This document shows, piece after piece, positions 19,496-28,699 of a stretch of 36,224 bases of DNA; the first letter of the stretch is position 1; the number at the start of each line of letters is the position of its first letter. Under the pieces are notes generated by a model. That model did no database searches and was not told the origin of the DNA. It saw only the letters and a program-made list of their open reading frames with translations. A program made the position numbers and the translations under genes. The stretch is from Planctomycetaceae bacterium (GTDB lineage Bacteria; Planctomycetota; Phycisphaerae; Phycisphaerales; UBA1924). The stretch lies in NCBI GenBank assembly GCA_021294835.1, contig JAJTDF010000029.1:1-36224 (forward strand), written 5' to 3'.

Positions 19496-20281
19496 ATGAG
19501 AACCGTGATTTCCGTCGCTGCATTCACGCTTGCTGTCGCAGGTTGTGCGGCAACCGCTCAGGAACTGCGCATCGGCACCTCACCGATCCTCGGTTCAGGC
19601 ACGTTCTTCGGCGGGCTGTATGACTCCGGGGGCAACCTCACCAACGTTCCGGCTGCCTCCACCGGCCTCAACCCCGCCGCCCCCTTCACCGGCACCATCC
19701 GGCTCGGCGGCACCTTCGGCGCCTTCTCCCCCGGCCTGAGGGCCAACCCCGGCGCGGCCCTGGTCAACATCAACAACCAGGGCCCCACCTATCCGTTCCC
19801 CTTCCCGGGCGGCACTACCGTCCCCGGCGAGTGGTTCGGTCAGATCAATCTGGTCAACGGCCAGGTCGCCGCCGGCTCCTTCATCCGCATCCAACTCAGC
19901 GGCGCTTTCGCCAGTGACTTCTATCAGGCCAACGTCAACCCCGCCAGCGGCGTCTTTGTCGCCGCCGGCCCCAGCACCTGGAACCTTCAGGCTCAGACCA
20001 TCACCGGCGCGTTCAGCGGCCCCACCTTCGGCGGCGTCAACGTCTCGCAGTGGTTCAACCAGCAGGGCGTCGGCAACAACCTCTTCGGCTCCTTGATCAA
20101 CATCGGCTCCAACTCCGGCGGCAGCTCCAGCACCGCCCCGGCCGGCCTGTTCAGCATGGAACTGACCACCACCGCCGTCATCCCGCTGCCCGCCGCCGCG
20201 TGGGCCGGCATGGGCACGCTGAGCGCCCTGGGCGGCCTGGCCGCTCTGCGTCGCCGCAAGCTCGCTGCCCAGACGGCCTGA
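19496..20281 (+). CDS. PEP-CTERM-like exported surface protein
   Basis: A 261-residue exported protein. The N-terminus (MRTVISVAAFTLAVAGCAATAQ) reads either as a signal peptide cleaved after Ala-Thr-Ala or as a lipoprotein signal, since Val-Ala-Gly-Cys17 fits a lipobox. The middle is Gly/Asn/Phe-rich with aromatic turns (GTFFGGLYDSGGN) and resembles no enzyme. The C-terminus has a PLPAAAWAG motif, a short hydrophobic helix (TLSALGGLAAL) and an RRRK cluster, the three-part sorting tail of PEP-CTERM-type proteins handled by exosortase. The motif is a planctomycete variant rather than strict Pro-Glu-Pro. No exosortase gene is in the window. A hairpin terminator follows. Confidence 0.82.
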   Translation: MRTVISVAAFTLAVAGCAATAQELRIGTSPILGSGTFFGGLYDSGGNLTNVPAASTGLNPAAPFTGTIRLGGTFGAFSPGLRANPGAALVNINNQGPTYPFPFPGGTTVPGEWFGQINLVNGQVAAGSFIRIQLSGAFASDFYQANVNPASGVFVAAGPSTWNLQAQTITGAFSGPTFGGVNVSQWFNQQGVGNNLFGSLINIGSNSGGSSSTAPAGLFSMELTTTAVIPLPAAAWAGMGTLSALGGLAALRRRKLAAQTA

Positions 20282-20321
20282 TCGGCCGCCTCCGGCAAGC
20301 ACAGCTACTGCATGCAACAAC

Positions 20322-20356
20322 ACGGCCCGCGTCAGGAACCACCTGACGCGGGCCGT
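20322..20356. terminator. Hairpin terminator between convergent genes
   Basis: A perfect 15-bp inverted repeat (20322-20336 with 20342-20356) with a five-base loop, 40 bases after the stop of the PEP-CTERM-like gene and 51 bases before the stop of the convergent VIT/VWA gene. The following T tract is weak (TTGTCGTT). It could serve both strands. Confidence 0.8.
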
Positions 20357-20407
20357 TGTCGTTCCCGCGGCGACGCGCGCTCACCAGCACCCCCACGCAC
20401 CAGTGCA

Positions 20408-22987
20408 TCACCGTGGCCCCACCGTCGTCTCGTACCGCACACCCTCGGGCATGTTCACCGGCACCGGCACCGTGGTGCCGAACGAGCCCGCCGTGCTCGA
20501 CATCGAGTCCACCGCGATGAAGCTGGTGTACCCGCTGAGCAGGTTGAAGTTCAGCGCCACGCCTTTGACCGCCTCCGGCACGCCGGCCATGGTGGCGAAC
20601 GTCGCGTAGTCGGCCAGATCGGCGATCTTCCGCCTCGCCCACAGGGCCGGAATCGCCGGGTGCGTCGCTGCGCCCGGCCCGGCGGTCAGCATCGCCGACT
20701 GCGTCACCACCGGCGTGCCCCAGCCGCCGGTGCGGCCGGCCACCCGCAGTTCCAGCCCGCCGCCGATCGCCGCCGTCGGCACCCGACCGGTGATCACCAC
20801 CGGCCGACCCGCGAACACATCCGGCAGCACCCGCGGATACACCTCGGCCCCGCCCACGTTCGTCCACGGTGAGGACCCCAGCGTCACCGACAGGTCGGTC
20901 ATCGCCGGACGGCTGATGCGGTCAAAGAACAGGTCCATCACCTCCGACGGGTTGTCCCCCGCCGCCATGTGCGCCACCGCCCCGCGCCCCACCTTGGCCA
21001 TCGCATCCAGCAGATAGCGGTTGGTGCTGGTGCCCACGCCGAACGAGAAGATCCGCGTCGAAGGCGCCGGCGAATCGTCACCCGGGCTGCGCCGGGCCGA
21101 GAGCCGCAGGTCGATCTCGCTGAGGATCTCGCGCTCGTTGCCGATGTACCCGTCGGTGAGGAAGACCACAAACCGCTGCCGGCTGGGGTCCTGCGGAAAG
21201 TCCAGGCTGGCCCGCAAACCCGTGACCATGTACGTGCCGCCCTGGGCGTACAGACTCTTCAGGTACTGCACGCCCCGCTGCACGTTGTCGGCGCTCGCCG
21301 GAATCGGCGCTGGCCCCAGGGCGCTGGCCTCGGCCGCGAAGTTGATCACCTGGAAGGTGTCCGCCGGGGTCAGCCGGCGCAGCCCGCGTTCCACCGCCGC
21401 CACCGCCTGCTCAATCGGCCGCCCACTCATGCTCCCCGAGCAATCCAGCACGAAGACCAGTTCCACCGGCTGGCGGGGCGAAAAGTCCGCCCGCGCCGGC
21501 GGGTGCACCACCTGCTGAAAGTACGTAAAGCCGTCCGGCGCTGCGAAGGTCGTCAGCGTGTTCCGCAGACCTTCCCCCGCCAACGTCCACTTGACCACCA
21601 GATCCTTGTTGGGCAGGTTGTCGGTGTTGCTGAGCGTCACCCGGGCGCGATCCGCCCCGCCGGGGGCCACCTGCACCACGTGCGAGTCGCTCCACACCCG
21701 CCCCAGCACGCCGCCCACGCCCGCGTGCACATCCAGCGTCACGCTCACGCGGTTGGCCGCCCGCTCGCCCGGCCGCAGATACGCCACCTCGGTCTGCTGC
21801 CGGCTGCCGCCGCTACCTCCCCGCCCCACCGCGCCCACGCCGTCATACGTCCCCTCGGGGTTGAACCTCGGCCCCACCACCATCGGAAACACCCAGCGCA
21901 TCTCCCCATCCACCATGCTCACGGTGTGGTAGTACGTCACCGTCACATCAATCCGCTTGCCCGGCTCGATGTTGGCCACCCTCTGCGTGAAGATGTTGGG
22001 CCGGTCCTGGCTCATCAGGCTGGCCACCTTGCCCTGAGCGCGAGCCTCGGTGTAAATCCGTTCGGCCTCGGCGCGGTCGCGGATCACCCCGCGGATCCGC
22101 CGCTCGCCGATGGTCATCACAAAGTCGTTCACCGCCGCGTTCTCCGGCAGCGGGAAGACGTACACCGCTTCGATCTTGCCCGAGAACGGGTTGGCGTACT
22201 GCTGCACCACCGTGGTCGATGACACGATGCCGGCGACCTGCGCGTTCACGCCGGTGTGCTGCAGCGGAATCGGGATCAGCCGCGTGCCCGAGGCGTCGCT
22301 CACCGTCGTCACCATGGCCCCAAAGCCGGGCGCATCCTCACCACCCACCGGGGCGTCGGCCCGCCGCTGCTGCCTTTCGGGCACGAACCGCCGGATCACC
22401 CACACCTCTTCGCTGGCGTCGGGCATGCCGCCGGCGACATCGGGCAATTGCACAAACGCGCGCCGCTTCTCAACCGGAGTCTCCGGCACCGCCTTGGCCG
22501 CCGGCGCACCGCGGCCTGGGATGCCCGGCTGACCGCCGCCGCCACCACCTGGCGCTGCGCCCGGTGGCGTCGGCTGCACGGCTGCAGGCGCCGGGGGGGT
22601 GGCGGGGGCCGGCACCGGCGGCCGCGCAGCCGCCTCGGCCGCGGGTGTCGTGGGCACCGGCAAGGAGGGATCAGCCGGCACGCCCGCAGCAACTGCGTCC
22701 GGCATCGCCGACCGCAGCGACTGCATGCCGTCCACCGGCGCCGGAGCGCCCGTCGTCATCGGACCCGGCGCACCAGCGCTCCCGCGCCCCGCCGCCGGTT
22801 CCCCCACCGCCCCCGGCGGCCGCCCGAAGCCTGGGCTCGGCGCCGCCTCCGGCGCAGCGCTCTGCGAGCCCGCCGGCACACCGCTGTGCTGGCAGCCATA
22901 CAGCCACAACCCACCCCCCACCAGGGCCAGACCGCCCACGCCCACCGCCGCCTTGCCCATCATGCCCCGCTGAACCTTGCCCTTCAT
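20408..22987 (-). CDS. VIT domain and von Willebrand factor A domain membrane protein
   Basis: An 859-residue protein. The ATG at 22987 has AGGAGG seven bases upstream and overlaps the previous stop (ATGA). Residues 11-31 form a Gly-rich membrane helix ending in LYGC, possibly a poor lipobox. A Pro/Ala/Gly linker runs to about 190. The VIT domain spans about 245-375 (VQQYANPFSGKIEAVYVFPL, then IRDRAEAERIY). The VWA domain spans about 510-690, with the metal-site motif Asp515-Cys-Ser-Gly-Ser519 and FLTDGYIGNE. The C-terminal 170 residues are beta-rich and unrecognised. This architecture occurs in inter-alpha-trypsin-inhibitor heavy-chain-like bacterial proteins, some tied to exosortase or marine-proteobacterial sorting systems. 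It is the last of three coupled genes. Confidence 0.9.
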   Translation of the reverse strand: MKGKVQRGMMGKAAVGVGGLALVGGGLWLYGCQHSGVPAGSQSAAPEAAPSPGFGRPPGAVGEPAAGRGSAGAPGPMTTGAPAPVDGMQSLRSAMPDAVAAGVPADPSLPVPTTPAAEAAARPPVPAPATPPAPAAVQPTPPGAAPGGGGGGQPGIPGRGAPAAKAVPETPVEKRRAFVQLPDVAGGMPDASEEVWVIRRFVPERQQRRADAPVGGEDAPGFGAMVTTVSDASGTRLIPIPLQHTGVNAQVAGIVSSTTVVQQYANPFSGKIEAVYVFPLPENAAVNDFVMTIGERRIRGVIRDRAEAERIYTEARAQGKVASLMSQDRPNIFTQRVANIEPGKRIDVTVTYYHTVSMVDGEMRWVFPMVVGPRFNPEGTYDGVGAVGRGGSGGSRQQTEVAYLRPGERAANRVSVTLDVHAGVGGVLGRVWSDSHVVQVAPGGADRARVTLSNTDNLPNKDLVVKWTLAGEGLRNTLTTFAAPDGFTYFQQVVHPPARADFSPRQPVELVFVLDCSGSMSGRPIEQAVAAVERGLRRLTPADTFQVINFAAEASALGPAPIPASADNVQRGVQYLKSLYAQGGTYMVTGLRASLDFPQDPSRQRFVVFLTDGYIGNEREILSEIDLRLSARRSPGDDSPAPSTRIFSFGVGTSTNRYLLDAMAKVGRGAVAHMAAGDNPSEVMDLFFDRISRPAMTDLSVTLGSSPWTNVGGAEVYPRVLPDVFAGRPVVITGRVPTAAIGGGLELRVAGRTGGWGTPVVTQSAMLTAGPGAATHPAIPALWARRKIADLADYATFATMAGVPEAVKGVALNFNLLSGYTSFIAVDSMSSTAGSFGTTVPVPVNMPEGVRYETTVGPR

Positions 22988-23658
22988 CGTGCGCCTCCTG
23001 GTGTGCCCACCGCCTGAACCGTCACCCGCGCCCCGTTGATCGCCCGCCCCTGCGCGTCGGCCGCCGCCACCAGCGTCGCCCGCCACAACCCCGCCGTCGC
23101 CGCCCCCCAGACACCCTCACCCTGCGCCGTCGGCCGGCTCCGCTGCACGTGCACCGTCGCCACCTGCACGGCACCAGTCGGCAACTCCGCCTCCGGCTTC
23201 ACGCTGTAATTCGCCAGCACCACCACATCACCCGCCAGCGCCGCCGCGTCATACCTCGGCGGTTCGCTGAACACACCCGCCCCCGCTGCCCCCTCCGCCC
23301 CCGCCCCCGCCCCCCCCGCGGCCCCCTCCACACCCACCAGCGCCCACGGCGCACCGGTGCTCGCCCGCGTGCTGGCCTCCGGGCCTTCCAGCCGCACCTG
23401 CCAGGCCGCCAGCCGTTGCCCTTCGTCGCTGTGCACGATGACCGCAAACGCCAGAAACTCCGTCGCGTTCGCCTGCTCGGCCTGCGCCGTGCCGTACATC
23501 TCATGGCCGCCCGGCACCCCATCCACCAGCCCGCCCCGCGCACAGCGGGCCTCGCCGTTCACCCATCCCGCCTGCACTGCACCCACCGCGCCCGCACCGG
23601 CCACCACCGCCGCCGCCAACGACACCGCACTGATCACCTTCCACCATGGCCGCTTCAT
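22984..23658 (-). CDS. Secreted protein of unknown function in the VIT/VWA operon
   Basis: A 224-residue protein with a signal peptide (VISAVSLAAAVVAGAGAVGA, cleavage near residue 29). The rest has an Ala/Gly-rich insert (about 108-130) between two beta-like parts: FLAFAVIVHSDEGQRLAAWQ, which resembles a periplasmic beta-sandwich, and VQVATVHVQRS...WRATLVAAADAQG, which resembles an Ig-like or cohesin-like fold. No family is assigned. ATG at 23658 has GGGAGG about six bases upstream. Its start overlaps the upstream stop and its stop overlaps the downstream start, both as ATGA, so the three genes are very likely made together in fixed ratio and may form one complex. Confidence 0.78.
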   Translation of the reverse strand: MKRPWWKVISAVSLAAAVVAGAGAVGAVQAGWVNGEARCARGGLVDGVPGGHEMYGTAQAEQANATEFLAFAVIVHSDEGQRLAAWQVRLEGPEASTRASTGAPWALVGVEGAAGGAGAGAEGAAGAGVFSEPPRYDAAALAGDVVVLANYSVKPEAELPTGAVQVATVHVQRSRPTAQGEGVWGAATAGLWRATLVAAADAQGRAINGARVTVQAVGTPGGAR

Positions 23659-24383
23659 CCCGCACCTCCCGTGAACTGCTCGGCCCGGGGCCTCGCCCGG
23701 TCCGCCTCGCCCAAGGCCACCGCCCGCATCATCGCCGCGTCAATCTCCGCCGCCGTCACGCCCGCATCACCATCCCGCGCCCGCCGCGCCAGCGCAAACG
23801 CGTCCAGCACCGTCACCGACGCATCCGCCAACCCCCCCACCCCCACCACCGCCCGCATCTGCTGCATCTGCTCCATCCGGCGTGCCCCACCCTCGCCCGA
23901 CGCATCAGGCGTCCCCGGCCCGCCCGTCCCCCCCGCTCCCCCCGGCCCCCGCTCCGGCGTGTTCACCGCCAACGGCCCAACCCCACCGCTGCCACCGCCC
24001 ACACCACCACCCGCACCCGGCCGCACCGCCAGCCACCCCACCCACGCCGCCAGGCCCACCGCCGCCGCCATCGCCAGCCCGCCCGCCCAACTCCGCCAGC
24101 CCGCGCCGCCCACGCCCCCGCCAGCGCCAGCGCCGCCCCGCCGCGACGCGAGCACCCGCTCCGCCGTCGCCAGCAGTTCACGCTCGCAGGCCGTCGCATC
24201 CACGCTGGCCAACCTCGCCAGCGCATCGGCCGCCCGCTCCTCCTCCAGCCGCCGCAGATCGGCCACCAGCCCCGACGGCAGCGTGGGCTCCCCCTCGTCC
24301 CGCCGCCCGCCGTTGCCGGCCGGGGGCGTCGCGCCACCCTCGGCCGACCACCGCATCCACCAGGTTGTTCGCTCGCTGGCCAT
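23655..24383 (-). CDS. Single-pass membrane protein with degenerate dockerin-like C-terminus
   Basis: A 242-residue protein; ATG at 24383, with an adjacent in-frame GTG just before it. The N-terminal 90 residues are acidic/basic helical (LVADLRRLEEERAADALARL, then ATACERELLATAERVLASRR), similar in style to the cytoplasmic part of an anti-sigma factor but without a zinc motif. One membrane helix lies at about 103-122, followed by a Gly/Pro-rich linker. The C-terminus has two EF-hand/dockerin-like half-repeats, ADASVTVLDAFALARRARDG and DAGVTAAEIDAAMMRAVAL. They keep the spacing and hydrophobic helix of dockerins but have lost several Asp/Asn calcium ligands. No sigma factor gene is adjacent. 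It is first in the operon with the secreted and VIT/VWA genes. Confidence 0.75.
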   Translation of the reverse strand: MASERTTWWMRWSAEGGATPPAGNGGRRDEGEPTLPSGLVADLRRLEEERAADALARLASVDATACERELLATAERVLASRRGGAGAGGGVGGAGWRSWAGGLAMAAAVGLAAWVGWLAVRPGAGGGVGGGSGGVGPLAVNTPERGPGGAGGTGGPGTPDASGEGGARRMEQMQQMRAVVGVGGLADASVTVLDAFALARRARDGDAGVTAAEIDAAMMRAVALGEADRARPRAEQFTGGAG

Positions 24384-24395
24384 CACCCTGTAAAG

Positions 24396-24640
24396 GCCCG
24401 CCCCCGCCCCCCAGGTTCACTCCCCTCACCCAGATTTCCGAATCCCGCTCCGCCCACCCCCTTCCCTAACCCCCCCTCCCCCCCCACCCCGTACCCTGCA
24501 ACCCCACCCCCACCTGCGTCGTACACCTCCCCGCGGCCGTTCGGTCGCTGGCAGTCCCCTCTTGCGTGTCCCACCGGTGTGTCTGTGCCCCGCCCCCCCG
24601 CCCCCCCCGCCGGCCCCCCCGGCCGGCCGGCCCGGAGCCT
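24396..24640. other. Strand-asymmetric C-rich/G-rich intergenic block
   Basis: Between the divergent VIT/VWA operon and the first prepilin-like gene, the plus strand is dominated by C runs of four to eight bases, densest at 24466-24490 and 24588-24620. The minus strand therefore has many closely spaced G runs, compatible with G-quadruplex formation near the promoters of both units. No gene is supported inside it. Confidence 0.7.
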
Positions 24641-24675
24641 CCGCACATTCCCCACCCCGCTTCCCCCATCAGCCC

Positions 24676-25815
24676 ATGCTCCACTTCGCCCCCTCCTCGT
24701 CACCCCGCCCCCCTCACGCCCGCCGGGCCCCAGGCTTCACGCTCATCGAACTCCTGGTCGTCATCGCCATCATCGCCCTGCTGGTCGGCATCCTCCTGCC
24801 CGCCCTCAGCGAGGCCCGCAAGTCCGCCCGCCTCGCTCAGGACTCCAGCAACCTCAAGCAGCTCGGCACCGCCGCCGCCAACTACAGCACCGACGGCCGC
24901 GACCGCATCTTCTCCTTCTCCTGGCGGGGCGGCGGCGTGGTGAACCCCGCCACCGCGCCGGCGGTCCCTCGCGTCGTCCAAGGTTCGGATCTGGTCGCCG
25001 CCGCCTGGCAGGCGGTGGACATCCTCCGCCGCCGCGCCCGCCCGGAGGATCCGCAGTTCCCGCAGCAGAACAACTGGATTCCCCACGTCCTCTACAGCCA
25101 CCTGGTGCTCATCGACTACCTCGGCTCCCGCCTGCCCGAGCCCCTGGTGATCTCACCGGGCGACCGCACCCGCCAACGCTGGGCCGAGGACCCCTTCGCC
25201 ACCCGCACGCAGCTCATGGCCCAGGGTGTTGACAGCCAGACCGCCGCCCGCGTGCCCTACGGCTCCTCGTACCAGATGCCCCCCGCCTTCTACTCGCCCG
25301 ACAGAGAAGTCACCGAGGGCTTCATCCAGAACCAGGGCGAGTCGCACAACGTCTTCCTCATCGGCTCCCGCGCCGGCACCCCGGTGTGGCCCCTGGGCCG
25401 CGAGAAATTCAGCAGCATCCGCTTCCCCGCTCTGAAGGTCATGATGCACGACAGCATCATGCGCTTCTTCGGCAAGTTCGATGCCTTCTTCACCTGGTCC
25501 GGCGCCCGCGTCAACGCCCTCATGGCCGACGGTTCCAGCCGCCTGGTCCTCACCCGCGAGGCCAACCTCGGCGCCTACTGGACCACCGGCACCTCCGCCA
25601 CCCCCTTCCTCCGCGCCACCTTCGCCTACGCCCCCAACCCCGCCCTGGGTGAACCCGGCTGGCCCGGCGTCGGCACCAACCAGGACAACATCCCCGCCAC
25701 CTTCGCACGCTACCGCTTCACCGCCGGCGGCAAGCAGGGCATCGATGTCGGCGGCGGATCCCCGTTCTGGGACCGTGTCGCCGGGGCCACCCGCAGCCCC
25801 AACGCACCAAACTAA
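24676..25815 (+). CDS. Prepilin-type leader protein, array member 1
   Basis: A 379-residue pseudopilin-like protein. Its leader is cleaved by prepilin peptidase before Phe21 ([16 protein letters not shown]), with Glu at +5; the helix continues as [21 protein letters not shown]. After the helix comes [14 protein letters not shown], a signature of planctomycete prepilin-leader proteins, then [20 protein letters not shown]. Near the C-terminus [15 protein letters not shown] resembles the H-X9-DG processing-associated motif but lacks its His. The end is [23 protein letters not shown] at 24676 has no Shine-Dalgarno; an in-frame TTG at 24562 would give an improbable 60-residue Pro-rich leader. It is the most divergent of the three canonical-helix copies. 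Confidence 0.88.
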   Translation: MLHFAPSSSPRPPHARRAPGFTLIELLVVIAIIALLVGILLPALSEARKSARLAQDSSNLKQLGTAAANYSTDGRDRIFSFSWRGGGVVNPATAPAVPRVVQGSDLVAAAWQAVDILRRRARPEDPQFPQQNNWIPHVLYSHLVLIDYLGSRLPEPLVISPGDRTRQRWAEDPFATRTQLMAQGVDSQTAARVPYGSSYQMPPAFYSPDREVTEGFIQNQGESHNVFLIGSRAGTPVWPLGREKFSSIRFPALKVMMHDSIMRFFGKFDAFFTWSGARVNALMADGSSRLVLTREANLGAYWTTGTSATPFLRATFAYAPNPALGEPGWPGVGTNQDNIPATFARYRFTAGGKQGIDVGGGSPFWDRVAGATRSPNAPN

Positions 25816-26090
25816 AAACAAACAACCAAGCCCTCAGACCGCGGCACATGCCCCCTCCGAGGCCGCATTGGTCCCTACGCTGCCATCCGCACCGAACTTT
25901 TTACGAATATTCGCACAAACCCACACGTTCGGGCGGGGATTTTGCAACCTGTTGCTGGCATCCTGAATCCGTGACGATACTCTGTGCGTATCTGAGGCGG
26001 CCGTTCTGGCTGCCCAACATGCTTGCCGTTCTGGCGAGCGACAGCACCGGCTGCCATGGTGCGGCACGGTTGCACGAAGGAGTCTTGCGT

Positions 26091-27152
26091 ATGCGACACA
26101 CAAAGTGGTCTTCGGCTTTCACCCTCATCGAACTCTTGGTGGTCATCGCCATCATCGCCTTGCTGGTCGGCATTCTGTTGCCGGCCCTTGGTGAGGCTCG
26201 GCGCACCGCCCGCCTCGCTCAGGACTCCAGCAACCAGAAGCAGCTCGGCACCGCCGGCACCAATTACGCCACCGACTTCGAAGACACCATCTTCTCGTAC
26301 AACTGGCGGGCCGGCGTTCGCAACCCCGGGCAGACCGGCCCGATCGTCCCGGGCGACAACGACGTCGCCGCCGCTGCCCAGCAAGCCGCTGAGGTCGTCA
26401 GCCGCCGCTCCGGCCGCAACATCCCTACGCCAGCCAACTGGATCCCCCACGTGCTCTACAGCCACCTGGTGCTGCTGGACTACATGGGCGCCCGCATGCC
26501 CGAGCCCATCGTCGCCTCCCCGGCCGACCGCACCCGCCTCGGCTGGCAGGCCGACCCCATCGGCGCCGGCAACCAGCTCCGCACCTTCATCCCCGAGCGG
26601 GCTGACGTGCTGCCCTACTCGTCTTCCTACCAGTTCCCCGCGGCCTTCTACGCCCCGGATCGCGAGGCCCCGAACAACTACGTCCGCCAGGCCGACACCT
26701 TCGGCCAGTTCTTCGCCGTCGGCAAGCTCGGCAACCAGAAGTTCTCCGGCGTCCGCTTCCCCAGCCAGAAGGTCTGGATCCACGACACCCAGCAGCGCTT
26801 CTTCGGTCGCACCAACGCCCCCATGTGGTGGCGCGGCGCCCGCGTGAACGTCATGATGGTTGACACCTCCGTCCGCATCCTGGTCTCCGGTGACCTCACC
26901 GCCCAGAGCGGCCAGGGCAACTTCCGCCGCAACCCCGGCGCCTACTGGGGCTCCAGCGGCACCTTCGTCGCCGCCAGCGTCAACTACACCGGCTGGGACA
27001 CCCGCCTGGGTGACGTGCCCGCCCCCGGCAGCGTCAACGGTGACGTGGTCAGCAACGGCATCTACCGCTGGACCGCCGGCTTCAAGCAGGGCATCGATGC
27101 CGGCTCCATCAGCCCCTTCTCCGACCGCGTGACCGTGCCCGGCAACCAGTAA
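26091..27152 (+). CDS. Prepilin-type leader protein, array member 2
   Basis: A 353-residue member of the same family, with a very short leader (MRHTKWSSA) before [20 protein letters not shown]. The residue before Phe is Ala instead of the usual Gly. AAGGAG lies eight bases before ATG 26091 and fixes the start. Conserved blocks are SWIPHV-like [70 protein letters not shown], and the terminal [18 protein letters not shown]. The H-X9-DG-like site reads [17 protein letters not shown], so both His and the DG pair are changed. A strong hairpin terminator follows at 27182. Confidence 0.9.
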   Translation: MRHTKWSSAFTLIELLVVIAIIALLVGILLPALGEARRTARLAQDSSNQKQLGTAGTNYATDFEDTIFSYNWRAGVRNPGQTGPIVPGDNDVAAAAQQAAEVVSRRSGRNIPTPANWIPHVLYSHLVLLDYMGARMPEPIVASPADRTRLGWQADPIGAGNQLRTFIPERADVLPYSSSYQFPAAFYAPDREAPNNYVRQADTFGQFFAVGKLGNQKFSGVRFPSQKVWIHDTQQRFFGRTNAPMWWRGARVNVMMVDTSVRILVSGDLTAQSGQGNFRRNPGAYWGSSGTFVAASVNYTGWDTRLGDVPAPGSVNGDVVSNGIYRWTAGFKQGIDAGSISPFSDRVTVPGNQ

Positions 27153-27181
27153 GCCCGCGGCCCGACATCATCGCTCAACCC

Positions 27182-27217
27182 ACCGCCCTCGGCTCCGGCC
27201 GGGGGCGGTTGCTTTTT
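27182..27217 (+). terminator. Rho-independent terminator after array member 2
   Basis: A 12-bp stem with one G-U pair (27182-27193 with 27198-27209) and a four-base loop, followed by TGCTTTTT. It lies 29 bases after the stop. Confidence 0.85.
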
Positions 27218-27367
27218 GGCCCCCCATCACCACAGCCGCCCCTTGGTTGATCCCAACCGGGAGCGGGCTGTAGCCGACGATCGCCTGTGTATTTCGTTTG
27301 CCCCCGCCTCCGCCCGGCGACCCTGATCAGCACCATGCCCCAAACAGGGTGTTTCGGGCTCCAACCC

Positions 27368-27396
27368 TTGATTCTCAGGCCAATGCGCTGCACAAT
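27368..27396 (+). promoter_or_regulatory. Candidate sigma-70-type promoter of array member 3
   Basis: TTGATT and CACAAT are separated by 17 bases, each matching four of six consensus positions. The site lies about 70 bases before the GTG start and downstream of the preceding terminator. This is a sequence match only. Confidence 0.35.
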
Positions 27397-27466
27397 GTCC
27401 CACTGGGCGATTCCGGCCTGAGTCCGATGTCCGCTCGACATCTTCGCCTCTTTCAGGAGCCGCACC

Positions 27467-28543
27467 GTGAACACCCGGTTGGTTCGTGCCTTCACGCTCA
27501 TCGAACTGCTCGTGGTCATCGCCATCATCGCCCTGCTGGTGGGCATCCTGCTCCCGGCCCTCGGCGAAGCCCGGCGCACCGCCCGGCTCTCGCAGGACTC
27601 CAGCAACCTCAAGCAGCTCGGCACCGCCGGCGTCAACTACGCCACCGACTTTGAAGACCTGCTCTTCGGCTACACCTGGAAGGCCGGCGTCCGCAACCAG
27701 GGGCAAGAGGGACCGATCGTCGGAGGACAGAACGGAAACGATGTGGAGACAGCCGCCGCCCAGGCCGTGGAGATCATCCGCCGTCGCGCCGGCCGGCTCG
27801 ACCTAACCATCCAGGAAGTGGGCGCGTGGATCCCCCACGTGCTCTACAGCCACCTGGTGCTGCTGGACTACATCGGCAGCCGCATGCCCGAGCCGATCGT
27901 CGCCTCCCCCGCCGACCGCGTGCGGCTGAATTGGCAGCAGGACCCCATCGCCGCCGGGCGCGACATCGGCACCTGGCGGCGCTCGCGCCGGTCAACGCTG
28001 CCCTACTCCTCGTCCTACCAGATGCCCTCGTGCTATTACGCTCCGGACCGTGAGATTCAGGCGCCGTCGCCCAACTACGTCCGCCAGGCCGACAGCCACG
28101 GGACTTATTTCGCCTTCGGCCGCCTTGGTGGCCAGCGGCTGGCGCAGGTCCGCTTCCCCGCCCAGAAGGTGTGGCTGCACGACACCCAGCAGCGCTTCTT
28201 CGGCAGGGTGAACGCGCCCATGTGGTGGCGCAACGCCCGCGTCAACACCATCATGAACGACACCTCGGTGCGCATCATGTCCACCGCCGAAATGCTCGAG
28301 CGCACCACCGGCAACTTCCGCCGCAACCCCGGCGCCTACTGGGGCTTCAACGGCAGCTTCGTCGCCGCCCAGGTCGCCTACGCCGGCTGGGACACCCGTG
28401 CCGGTGAGGTGCCCGTGCCCGGCTCAGCCACCCGCAACACCGTCTCCAACGGCATCTACCAGTGGACCGCCGGCGGCAAGCAGGGCATCGACGCCGGCAG
28501 CATCAGCCCCTTCTCCGACCGCGTGACCGTCCCCGGCATCTGA
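27467..28543 (+). CDS. Prepilin-type leader protein, array member 3
   Basis: A 358-residue close paralogue of member 2. Leader MNTRLVRA, then [20 protein letters not shown]; again Ala precedes the cleavage site. The start is GTG at 27467, with CAGGAG about eight bases upstream. It shares [62 protein letters not shown] and [18 protein letters not shown] with member 2. A distinguishing insert is [19 protein letters not shown]. The H-X9-DG-like site is [17 protein letters not shown]. It should be a type II secretion or pilus-like minor subunit by leader type, but no ATPase or membrane-platform gene is nearby. Confidence 0.9.
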   Translation: MNTRLVRAFTLIELLVVIAIIALLVGILLPALGEARRTARLSQDSSNLKQLGTAGVNYATDFEDLLFGYTWKAGVRNQGQEGPIVGGQNGNDVETAAAQAVEIIRRRAGRLDLTIQEVGAWIPHVLYSHLVLLDYIGSRMPEPIVASPADRVRLNWQQDPIAAGRDIGTWRRSRRSTLPYSSSYQMPSCYYAPDREIQAPSPNYVRQADSHGTYFAFGRLGGQRLAQVRFPAQKVWLHDTQQRFFGRVNAPMWWRNARVNTIMNDTSVRIMSTAEMLERTTGNFRRNPGAYWGFNGSFVAAQVAYAGWDTRAGEVPVPGSATRNTVSNGIYQWTAGGKQGIDAGSISPFSDRVTVPGI

Positions 28544-28575
28544 ACCGCCCTCAGCCACACACCGAACTCGCACCC

Positions 28576-28611
28576 AACGCCCCGGCCACCCCGGGGCGTT
28601 GTTCTTTTCTT
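28576..28611 (+). terminator. Rho-independent terminator after array member 3
   Basis: A perfect 10-bp stem (AACGCCCCGG with CCGGGGCGTT) and five-base loop, followed by GTTCTTTTCTT. The hairpin is almost the same as the one at 29796. Confidence 0.88.
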
Positions 28612-28667
28612 GGCGGCCAATCATCAGGTGGAACCATCAGGCCCGGGCCTGCGTATCGACCCCCACA

Positions 28668-28683
28668 CCGGCCGATCGGCCGG
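28668..28683. promoter_or_regulatory. 16-bp perfect palindrome before array member 4
   Basis: CCGGCCGATCGGCCGG is a perfect inverted repeat ending 16 bases before the ATG at 28700. It contains CGGCCG-AT-CGGCCG, similar to CGGCCG-TT-CGGCCG at 29883-29896 before member 5. An operator is possible; in GC-rich DNA, chance is also possible. Confidence 0.35.
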
Positions 28684-28699
28684 CACAAGGGGAGCCCAC

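Noticed and set aside
22219..25232. Pro/Arg/His-rich plus-strand frames across the VIT/VWA operon and into the C-rich gap
   Set aside because: They reflect the complement of Gly/Ala-rich coding sequence and C runs; no start site or domain supports them.
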